Source: Spisula solida | Taxonomy: Eukaryota > Mollusca > Bivalvia > Venerida > Mactridae | Direction of reading: 5' to 3' | NCBI GenBank assembly: GCA_947247005.1 | Contig: OX365950.1 | Location: forward strand, 14,148,720 to 14,212,719 | DNA length: 64,000 bases | Shown: piece after piece, positions 1 to 11,000 of the stretch | Layout: every line of letters begins with the position of its first letter | Position numbering within the stretch: the first letter of the stretch is position 1 | The notes under the pieces: model-generated | The model's input: the letters and a program-made list of their open reading frames with translations, nothing else | What the model was told of the DNA's origin: nothing | Databases searched by the model: none | Translations under genes and position numbers: made by a program

Positions 1-570
1 GGGTTTCCCAGGACTTGGTTACCAGCGTACAAACGATGTATACTACGCCAATGAAAACGACCGTTATAAAATACGTTCGAAATACCCGTCAGACACATTA
101 AAAACCACTACAGCCGTTCCTACAGCGTTTATCGCCCTCGAAAAATAAAATCAAAGTTTAAACAATGAATTATATCGTACGAAGGTAAATTTAAGCATGT
201 TTTCGAATGCTTTCGATTCACAAAGATGTTTTTGATCACCCACAGCTTTAAATAGATGATTAATGCCGTAAATGCTTTAAATTATGAAAAAAACAAAATA
301 CACCCAGTGACTGTACGATCACTTCTCCGGGAATATACCTTGTATAAGAATTCTAAATTTAACAAATTTTTTTTTTTTTTTCAGGTACTGTTTATTAATG
401 ATACAGTTACCTGTGCTCTCCCCCTACTTTGTTAGTGACGTCACAAACGTCATTCAAACTTTATTTCACGTTACGTTAACAAGAAGTTCATAAATCCAGT
501 GATTGATGAGTTCTTGACGTAAACGTTTCAAAATTGTTTCACATTTTAGAATTATATTGTGATTGTTTTT
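1..570. other. Non-coding, inside or upstream of the kinesin gene
   Basis: I see no exon here. No kinesin motor motif such as DLAGSE, and no P-loop, can be read in any frame. A poly(T) run near 367-382 and scattered short repeats are all that is visible. The kinesin reading frame enters at 1982 in mid-motor, so this is probably intron of that gene. Confidence 0.5.
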
Positions 571-1310
571 TGTCTTTCCGTCCATTAGACATTTCACCGT
601 TACCACTCTAGCACTTTCAATTTTGCTTTGATCGTCATCAAACTTGGTCAGTAGTTGTATCTCAATGAAATATAGGTCAAATTTGAAGTTGGGTCATGTT
701 TGGTCAAAAACTAGGTCAAAAGGTCAAATAATAGGAAAACCTTGTTAACACTCTGGTGGCTACATTTTTGCTTTAATCTTCATGAAGTTTGGTCAAAATC
801 TTTATATTGGTGACCTTAAGGCCAAGTTCGAAGTTGGGTCAATAACAAGGCCAAAAGGTCAAATATTAGGAAAACCTTGTTAACACTCTAGCGGCCTCAT
901 TATTGCATTAATCTTCATGAAATTTGGTCAAAATGTTAAGCTTGGTGACCCTAAGGTCAACTTCGAAGTTGGTTCATGTGGGGTTAAAAACTAGGTCAAT
1001 AGGTCAAATAATAGAAAAACCTTGTTAACACTTTGGAGGCCACATTTTTGCTTTGATCTTCACCAAACCTGGTCAGTAGTTGTATCTCAACGAAATCTAG
1101 ATTAAATTTGAAGTTGGGTCATGTAGGGTAAAAAACTAGGTCAATAGGTCAAATAATAGGAAAACCTTGTTAACATTCTGGAGGCCACATTTTTGCTTCA
1201 ATCTTCATGAAGTTTGGTCAAAATGTTTATCTTGATGACCTTAAGGTCAATTTCAAAGTTTTACCATGTTTAGCAGGTGAGCGCCACAGGATCTATGATC
1301 CTCTCTTGTA
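571..1310 (+). repeat. Dispersed element with internal ~150-bp repeats (GGTCAAA family)
   Basis: Four or so degenerate units recur. Each has a phrase like 'accttgttaacactctgg', then 'catttttgcttt', a 'cttcatgaagtttggtca' block and an 'aaggtcaa' block. The element ends in 'caggtgagcgccacagga' and 'tgatcctctcttgt', the same terminus as the much larger element at 10573-13926. No coding capacity is visible; it is a non-autonomous mobile element by inference. Confidence 0.75.
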
Positions 1311-1659
1311 TAATAAAACATATCTAAATCGAGAATTTTAGCTTTTAGAGAATGCCGCTACTGTTTTCAACCACTAACCCCTTGTTTTCTCAATATGGAT
1401 ACTCTTCAGAAATTGGTCGCCATAGCAACGACAGAAGATATCTTAACATGATTCATGAGAAAAAAATAAATCTAAGACATAGTTCTATATTATCCAAGAA
1501 CTTAAACTTAAATCAAATAGCATGACTTATTTATCACTTAAGAGGGATTTTCTTAACCTTATTACATAAGTACTAACACAATGTCACTAAGCCCGGTTTT
1601 CCTGGAGAACGGCTCAATTATTTTATTGGCATGTATGATTATAAACATGTCTAAAACGC

Positions 1660-1935
1660 GGCCAAACTGTGGGCAAGTGCGGCCAAATCTGCGGGCACAG
1701 AATGGGTTGGCTGAGGTACTTGCAGCCAAACTTTTAACAGTTATATATCAGTATTTTAGCAATTAATGAGATATTTTGTTGTTTATTTTGGTTGTATAAA
1801 TTTTGTTCTAATGTTATGAACAATAAACTGATGATTTTAAAGTTGCTTGTTGCATACATTTGTCATTGATTTGCGGCCACAAAATGGGTTGGCTGAGTTA
1901 CTTGCGGTCAAAAGTTTAACGGTTATATCATTGTT
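1660..1935. repeat. Partial tandem duplication, ~190-bp spacing
   Basis: A phrase around 'aatgggttggctgag' followed by 'acttgc' and 'aactttttaac'-like sequence at about 1672-1748 recurs at about 1873-1932. The copies lie immediately 5' of the first visible kinesin exon. The apparent 61-codon frame at 1581-1766 is a by-product of this repeat. Confidence 0.55.
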
Positions 1936-1981
1936 ATTAACAACTGTTATTAACATTGACATTTATCTTACACTATTCTAG

Positions 1982-2024
1982 GCAACAATGCAGGAGGTAT
2001 ATCTGACCCGGAAGTGCTTGCAGG
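1982..2024 (+). CDS. Kinesin exon (motor domain, first visible)
   Basis: The acceptor is 'tctag' and the donor 'gtaaat'. It reads NNAGGISDPEVLA and ends in phase 2, joining the next exon to make ...LAGIQGIQNVLMALGG. The position fits the segment between switch II and the VPYRDSKLTR motif, where many kinesins have 'L..VI.AL'. The exon is short, but the phase and flanking motif fit. Confidence 0.75.
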
Positions 2025-5000
2025 GTAAATCTTTTATCATTGTTTTTCTTTTATCTACTGTGAAATCATTTAATTTCAATGGGAAAAAATTCATGGTATT
2101 GGTGAAAAAGACAATTATGTGGGGACGTAATTTCAAAGATGTTGGAGCTCATTAAAAATGGCAAGATCAAAATTCTTACAAATTATCAAGAAATCCTTCA
2201 AAAATCAAAGAGATATAATTATAATTGTTTTATTACAAAAAATACTTTATATTTTTTATACAGTCAAGTAAGCTTAAGTAAAATATAATTCCTTTAAATG
2301 CATTTTATTGGTAAATGATAAACACATTGTCCTATCAATTGGCTTAAAAGACGTTGCCAAGCAACCTTCCACAAACCATTAGTGGAGTAATCTCTGATTT
2401 GGTGTAGTATCAGTTTTAAGTAAGTTATTTATATATTGCAGCATCCAGGGTATACAGAATGTACTAATGGCTCTAGGAGGCCCTAGAAAGGGTAGTGGCG
2501 TACCTTACAGGGACTCCAAACTGACCAGATATCTTCAGGTGAATATACCATCAGATTTAAGTTATGTAAACATGACTGAATTTGTTAAAAATAATGGAGC
2601 CTCGTTAAATTTGCACTTAAACAATTTGCATATTTATTGGTATAATTTATTTTGCAGTTGAGGTCTCTCTGTGAAATCCACAAAATTCAATTCCCCGAAT
2701 CTTAAGAATTTTCCAGTAATCCTAGCAGCATGTTTGTCTGCGAGACACCTGAAAAGTTGAAAATTAACAATTCAATTTTGTAGCTAGTCATCATTATAGT
2801 GCTTTTGGCCAATTACAAAATTTATTGAACGTTGACAAACATGCATGTACAATGTAATCCATAAATATGTACGTAAAGAAACTGCAGTTTAACAGTTCAG
2901 TTCAAGACATTTATAATCCTTGTTAAAAATGTATAAACTTTAGACACGCTTGGCCTGAGGATCCTCAAACTTTACATGCAGTTTGTTCAACAACTGTAGA
3001 TGACCCTTATTGACTTGATGTTTCTTGAATCTCATGTATTATTTCCAGGAATTTCTGAGTGGGAATGCTATCACTGTATTGTTTATTTCCAGGAATCTCT
3101 GGGTGACAATGCTATCACTGTATTGTTTATTTCCAGGAATCTCTGTGTGACAATGCTATCCCTGTATTGTTTATTTCCAGGAATCTCTGGGTGGCAATGC
3201 TATCACTGTATTGTTTATTTCCAGGAATCTCTGGGTGGCAATGCTATCACTGTATTGTTTATTTCCAGGAATCTCTGGGTGGCAATGCTATCACTGTATT
3301 GTTTGCTCTGCTTTCACCCATTGAGAAAGCCCACCAGGACAATGTCACCACTATGCAAATTGCTCAGTTTGCTAAAAATGTGAAGAATCGTGTAAAACTC
3401 AATCTGGTAAGTGCATATTTTGCACCTTTAGAAGGACTTGAGCTTATAACATCCAAGGCCATCACCTTGCTAGGCCAAGTACAATCACATGTAACCACTT
3501 GGCTATTGCCACAACAACAACCCCAAAAATGTTCATACCGTGTTTTGTACATTGCTTTTGTAATTTGTCTTTGATGTCACACTTGTGTTGCTACCAAGAC
3601 TGTGTTAGTTAGGTGTTTGACTAATGTTTCTATGAATAAAGTAATGGTTCACTAATAAAACCAGCCAGTCAACCTAAATAGCGGACCATTTTCAGCGGTT
3701 ATTCTGAAATTAAGGATTAACAAATATCTGCAAGACTTCAAAACCTAATTGAAGTAGTGGTCTTGTTAGCGAAACACTACTGCACGTCTAATGTTAAAAT
3801 TGCAAATAAATATAAATATAAACAAAGAACCAAATGTAGAACCATACAGTGTTTCATACATCCAAACATGCTTTTGATATCAGGTCATACTGTTAATGTT
3901 TAGGATGAGACCAATGACACTATAGCTGAGCTGAGAGAAGACATTGGTAAGCTACGAGACAAAATTGCAGCCACGTCTGAACCTAGCAGGGAAGATGTTC
4001 TCAAAATGGAGGTATGTTTCAATATTCAATATTAACATCAACAATAATAGTTCTATTGATCTTTGTATAATAATTAAAGAGGGGAGATAATCCAATTTAA
4101 CTTAAGAAGGGAGATTATTCTTGATATTTGTCCTAAAACTTCAACTAAAAGCCTTATGGAATAAAGGGCTAATACTGTAGGTTACAATTCATGGGCTATG
4201 GGTTAAGGGCCACAATGCAGTAGGCTTTAAGTATTAAATGCTTTCAGACTTTTTCTGTATATTGGTTTCCGAGATAGTTTTGTAAATGATGGCAGTAATC
4301 ATTATTTTTATCATTATGTTTCACAAATGGTGGGAGAAACATATTGATTTTGTCCTGAACGTCCAGATGGATGCCTGTCTTTCTGGATGGGTGGGTGTCA
4401 CAAAGTTTGTCCACACTTGTCCTCCTTAATGATTGCTCGGATTTCAATGAAACCTCACATGGGTACTAAGTATCAAACAATCTCATTAAAATCAGCTCCT
4501 TGCAGAACTTACTGTAGGAAGATCATTGTACAAGTCTTCAGACAGATTGAGTATCAAGCCTTGTTAATATGCATATTGTCAGGAATTTTAGGTCAGAGTA
4601 TATTTGCTGGAATTATAGCCCTTTGTTGGAGACATACATTTTTTTGTCAAAAACCCTTCTTATGTAATCCTACTTTTGTTACATCTATGGCTGCTAGGAT
4701 CTTGTGAAGGATCTACAGATTGCCAAGAAACAAACATGGGACGAGAAACAACGAGCTTCAGGAAGGTTCGAGGAGGAAAGAAAAGTCAACCTCGCAAATC
4801 AGGTACGGAGTTATATCTGTTATATCTGTCGGATGATATAATAATAATAATAATAATGGTAATGATAATAACAATGATAATAATAATACTTGTATAATAA
4901 AATTAAAGAGCAACACTAGCCCAGTCTCCCCTTGGAGCCTCTTTGTCCTAACCATTTGCATTTAGGCCTAAAATTAAATATTGTTGTTTATCCTCCTCTG

Positions 5001-8000
5001 AACCATGTCATCTAGGGCTGGGTACAATATGGACATACCACATGGTGTGTGACATAATTTTTGAGGGAGACAAACAATATTTTATTGTAGGTCCTAATAA
5101 ATTAATTACTGTAAAATTGTTATTATTTGCAGCAGATTAATTTTCAATAATTTCATGGATGGTGAAATTAAAACACCTGGAATAATTATTATATTTAAAG
5201 AGCCACAAAAGCCTAGTCTTCCCTTTAAGCCTCTTTGCCCTAACTATTTGCATTAAGGCCTAAATTAAATAGTGTTGTTTATCCTCCTCTGACCTCTAAA
5301 ATATGTAACAAGAGATTTTTCTGTCAATATTTTTAGTCCACAAATTTCAAAAACCACCAAATACCGTAAGCATTTTATCATAAATCTGCAAAATTGAATT
5401 CCCACAAAAATTTATGGTTTTACATAGAAGATATTACATGAGTATCTTTTCATATTGAATTTATTAAACAAGTTAAATAAAATAACAAAAATGCGAGGCT
5501 CTGCTGAGCATTTTATCGATTTTATTCTACAAGTTTAATAAATTCAATATGGAAAGTCACAATTAATGGAATGTTCTTTTTATCACATGTTAGCTTTTTC
5601 CGGCCGACACCTAAACTAGCTACTTATTTTCACTATAATAAGTGCGCAACTTTTGACGACGTCGCCTATACTTTGAGTGACGTCACGTCAAAGCTTTATT
5701 ACACTGGTGTATTATCAAAAATAAATGGAGTAAAACCTCATTATCTTGAGGACCCACCAGGACAAGCCAAATGCTCGAGTTAAGCCAGGTGCTCAAAATA
5801 TCCGAAGTCTATGATGAATTGTTGTTATGACTAAGTGTAACTATGTTTATATTGAAAATACGTTTGATACATGTATTTGGTTGTAACTACGAATAGTGTC
5901 GTTGTTTATCAAGTCTATACGCAATTTGAATCGTGTGGACATTTGCTGATTTCAACAAATTGCATATGAAATTCGTAATGAATACTTTTAAGTTAAATAT
6001 CAAACTCCATTTAACGGTTGTAATAAAAGTTCACATCGGCAAAAAGATAACATTATCCAAAAGCACAATAGATCCTACAATGTGTGAACAAACACCCACG
6101 CACAAAAATCATCTCAAACTTCAAACCCATTTCTTCAGATGTGATAAAATAAAACCCGGATGCAAAGTCGATCCAGTTTCCAGCACAGGGATACGGCTCA
6201 TTGAGAAAAAACATACACTGTATTATCTATTATAATTTATTTAGAACATGATGTTTAGCTGAATGAGTTATATCCCTGTGGTTTCCAGTTGATATGCGCG
6301 CAACAATTAGGGACATCGCAAGCGTGGCGGTCTTTCGACTGACTTCAAATGCGCCGCACATCAAAGAAATTGCCGGTATATTTGGGAGTAGTCAGAGTTC
6401 CATACCGCCGTATGAATTTGCCAGTCAGCCCATAGTGTTGATTTAATTGACATTTAATTTCTACTTTACAAATTTGACAAATGTTTTATTCTTAGGGGAT
6501 GTTTGATAAGAATTGGATTTAATCGCGGACTTTATTTACTTCACTTATTCAGTATCGGACACGTGAAATTATACTGAACGTAAGCCTACATTTGCAGGTT
6601 TTTATGAAATACGGAATAGGAAAAGTTTTAGACTTGATTTCTAATTGCAGTTTTATAACGAACGGCGCCTTAATACTTAAGATTCTACATGTGCGTCGGT
6701 TTATCTTACGATAAGTCTGTGCGAGTCAGTACATTCGAAGCAACGATGGTTGCATTTAATAATTTTAGTTCTCGTATGTGTTAAAGTTCCCAATTGTTGC
6801 CTATTGAACTTGTTCTAACATATCTTTATTACACTGAAATGTATGTGTTGTTTTAATCACGCTTATTAATTAAATATCTTCTACTTCGTGTTTAATGTAT
6901 CGAATCTTAAATACTGAAATCAATTTAAGTGTTGAGGATTACGCTATTGTCATAAAATGTGATTATCACGATGTGTGAAAAATACGGACCATAACAAAAT
7001 TAAGTCTGACATTTTTCGGAGGTGTGAAATTTTGCTCGAATGATTGCCTCGAGATAAAGTAACTGACTATCGCTCGAATAATCGCTGCGCGTACTACCGA
7101 GGTTTTACTGTAATGGCTTTATTACACTACCGCGACGTCAAACATGTGATAAAGTATTGTATGATACATTTCAGGGTATCCTTGAGTTTGTTATGGATGG
7201 TGTTATTGTATTGTATGATACATTACAGGGTATCCTTGAGTTTGTTATGGATGACATGAAGAAAGGCAGCAAGGAGATCCAGGAGAAGGTCCAGCTATTA
7301 CAGAAAGAGAAGGATAATGTGATGGCTGCATACAAGGAGAAACGAGCAATCGTTGATCAGCTGAAAGCCGAACTCCAGAATAAGATTGTACAGTACTCTA
7401 AGTTTGCTGAAAAAGGTATTGATTAAAAATATACAGTTACTGTACGACGTCTGTAAACAGTCCACTATGGAAAATGTTCAGTGTAGTTATCATTCATAAT
7501 TACCTCCCTTTATGGTTTATTATGCACAGAATTCGAAGTGCACAGTCTGTCATTTATTGTGGGGTGAGTATATAGGCTTGCTTTGAATATCCATTTTTGG
7601 GGATATAGATGGTTTGTTCTATGTATGACTCCCGCATGGATGGCTAGGCGCTGCTGCTGTTTCAATTGTCTGTGTGCTACAGAAATTATATGTATCAGCC
7701 ATTTTATTGTTCATCTGTTGGAAAGTATGATTCTTTCTTAAGATGCAGTAGTAGTTGGTATGAGTTGTTTTTAACATTTTTCAAAAATTCAGCAGCAAAA
7801 ACAGATAAAAAGAAACGTAAGTCTGCAAATATATTTGTTTGTGTTCGGTTAAGGTGAATGTTTTATATGTAATAGCTGTATTAGTCTAAGGGGAAGATAA
7901 CTGTTTATGTTTGTTTACGTGGTAAATAGACAACATTGAACGTAATGTTGGAAAGTATGTGTGATCCTCGACGTTAATACATGATTAGGTCTATATTGCA

Positions 8001-11000
8001 TGTTTTTTGTGTGTTTTGTATCAATGTCTACAAGAAAATCATGCTTTACCCGTACTTTAGATAATGCTTGCAAGACCGTAGTACTTCCATCTTAAATAAT
8101 AAGCAGTTACTACAGTCCTTGCTGGCAACCCTCGTTAATAGCACGGGCTACACTTTTTATTTGTAATGCTCTCCATAATTATATGAAAACAAAGGCCAAA
8201 TTAAATTATAGACAAGAAATCAAGTTTTCAATTAATATGCTAATAGAAGGTTTGAGTACCATTATAATTTGTTTGCACTATAATTTAGCTAAATCGTAAA
8301 GTAAGTCACCATAAATTTTCTTTACTGATTGAATTTATTATTTGATTCAACTACCTCGATTGCATTTGTTTCCATTTAACACAGTATCTTAGCATTGATT
8401 GGCAACTTGTTTTTATTCCCCGCTGAAAGGCGGATGAGATAAATAATTATGCCCCAATCTTTGATGGGGTATATTGCTTTGCACATGTCTGTTGGTCTGT
8501 CTGTCAGTTGGTCGTATAAAATGGTTTCCATTCAATAACTCAAGAATACTTATACCTAGGATCTTCAAACTTTACATGGTGGTTAGTCATCAATAATAGA
8601 TGACCACTATTGAATTTGGGGTCAGTAGGTCAATGGTCAAGGTCACTGTGACCTTTACCATTTCTGACTATTTAATTGGTTTCCATTCATAACTCAAGAA
8701 CGCTTTGACCTAGGATCTTCAAACTTTACACGGATGTTGGTCATCAACAATAAATGACCCCTATTGATTTCGAGGTCAGTAGGTCAAAGGATAAGGTCAC
8801 ATTGACCATAACCATTTCTGACTATTGGGCTGCCATGGGGAATACATCTTTTACAAACATCTCTTGTTTAGTATCATAATAGTCAGGGTCCGTCCGTCCC
8901 ATATTTTTGTTCAGAGCATAACTTTAAATCTAATTGAGATATTGACATGAAACTTGATATATGAATAGATGGCAACTAGGAGAAGTGCCGTGACCAAAAA
9001 CCATAATTCTATACACCAGTTTTGGAAATTATCTACCTGTATTTAATTTTGAAATTATTTTTCGTCAAAGGTATGGACTGGAAACTTAATATTAGTGAAT
9101 AGGTGACAACTAGGAGAAGTGCAGTGACCAAGAACCATAACTCTACATAGCACGAAATGGAATCTGCCCATTTATTTTTTAGTTCCAACTGACTAAATAG
9201 ACTTTTACAAGCTAAACATTATCTCAAAATGTATTGATTTTAAGAAAATAAAATACTTTTCCCTATTGAGAATGACATTTATTTCATATGAATTATGTCT
9301 TCTTTTAATTACAAAAATAGCATAGTATTTACATTCATAGCTTGTTATTCAAACTTAAAATGTGATGATTAAATGTATGTATTTTTAAGACTATTTATAT
9401 ACATTTACATGTTTCAAACAATCTTTTTTCTTCAAAAGATCATGCATCGCTGGTTTAGAATGAGTAGGTCGTATTAACCAAATGCTTATCCTATTAGACT
9501 CATAAATATTTAAAATCTGCTCCTCAAGGCGTTCTTATGAGCTTATTTTGACCAAACTGAAGTTGAAAAAGCTTGTGTTTCCATAAGTAATGAGTAGTTT
9601 TTAGACAGGTCTTTCTTGTTTTCTCAAAGTAGCATTTTTGTACTTACACGACCTTCACATTCTTAGCCAGCGATATGTGATTTATGTTAGGCTTGTGTTG
9701 TGAAATAAAACCTTTGAGATAAAGTTAAAACATTGAAGATTTATTATCTGACTCCATTTATGTACAATTATTCAGGTGAACTAAATTAAAACTATATTAC
9801 TGTATAAGTGAATATTTCGGCGTGTGAAAAAGTTTTGAAATTTTGAATTGCAGGCATTAAATTTGGCATTCAAAATAATACCAATTTTGAAATATTTTAA
9901 GTACAGTTCTATGGTGGCAAAGTATACGCCAGATCAAATATTAGTGAATTAAAGTAAATTATATACATTTTTGTTGTGAAATACGCCAATATTTCTGTAT
10001 CACTAACTAACTACATTCTACAGTATAACTATAGTAAATAATAAAAATTCATTATGGAAGATTAAACTATTTTTGTATTTGTTCATGTCTATTAAAAATG
10101 ATACATGTGGATGTGGGTGTGTGTATGTTTACTTTAATCAAGAAATTAAATAAAAATGTCAGTATTTTGATTTACAACCTTTGGTGGGGGCATATAGATA
10201 TGGCCTTGTCCATCTGTCAGCTCAAAAGTTACATGATGTGTGTTCATGCTACTCTCAAACTTCATTGAAATTTCGATCAGCTTGCGTAGTGCACTCGATC
10301 AGCTTGCGTAGTGCACTCGATCAGCTTGCGTAGTGCACTCGATCAGCTTGCGTAGTGCACTCGATCAGCTTGCGTAGTGCACTCGATCAGCTTGCGTAGT
10401 GCACCTAAGTATTTTGATTCAGCTTTATTCACTAGTAGCAGGCTTATTGCCCTCGACTTGGCCATCAAAAGGTATTAATTAATAGGGGATTTATCCCTGG
10501 CCAATCACCATTAATGATTACATGCAAAAACACGTGATTGTTGTTGTTATAGTTTTGTATTGGCTATGGCCTTTTTAGCTCACCTGAGCACAAAGTGCTC
10601 AAGGTGAGCTATTGTGATCGCCCTATGTCCGCTGTCCGTCGTCCGCCGTCAACAATTGGACTGTTAACACTCTAGAGGTCCCAGTTTTTACTCTTTAGGA
10701 AACTTAGTCACAATGTTTGTCTCTATTAAATCTAGGTCAAGTTCGTAACTGGGTTATCTGGCAAGGTGAGCTTTTGTGATTGTTTTTTGTCCGTCGTCCG
10801 TCCGTCCGTTAGACATTTCAGCGTTAACACTCTAGCACTTTCAATTTTGCTTTGATCATCATCAAACTTGGTCAGTCGTTGTATCTCAATGAAATATAGG
10901 TCAAGTTTGAAGTTGGGTCATGTGGGGTCAAAAACTAGGTCAACAGGTCAAATAATAGCAAAACCTTGTTAACACTCTGAAGGTCACATTTTTGCTTTGG

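Noticed and set aside
3000..3574. 127- and 135-codon frames across the 44-bp array as separate repeat proteins
   Set aside because: They are the kinesin exon start read through its tandem copies and introns; only the last copy continues into conserved motor sequence.
10268..10404. Possible CRISPR-like array
   Set aside because: Head-to-tail 22-bp repeats without spacers in a eukaryotic intron; it is a minisatellite.
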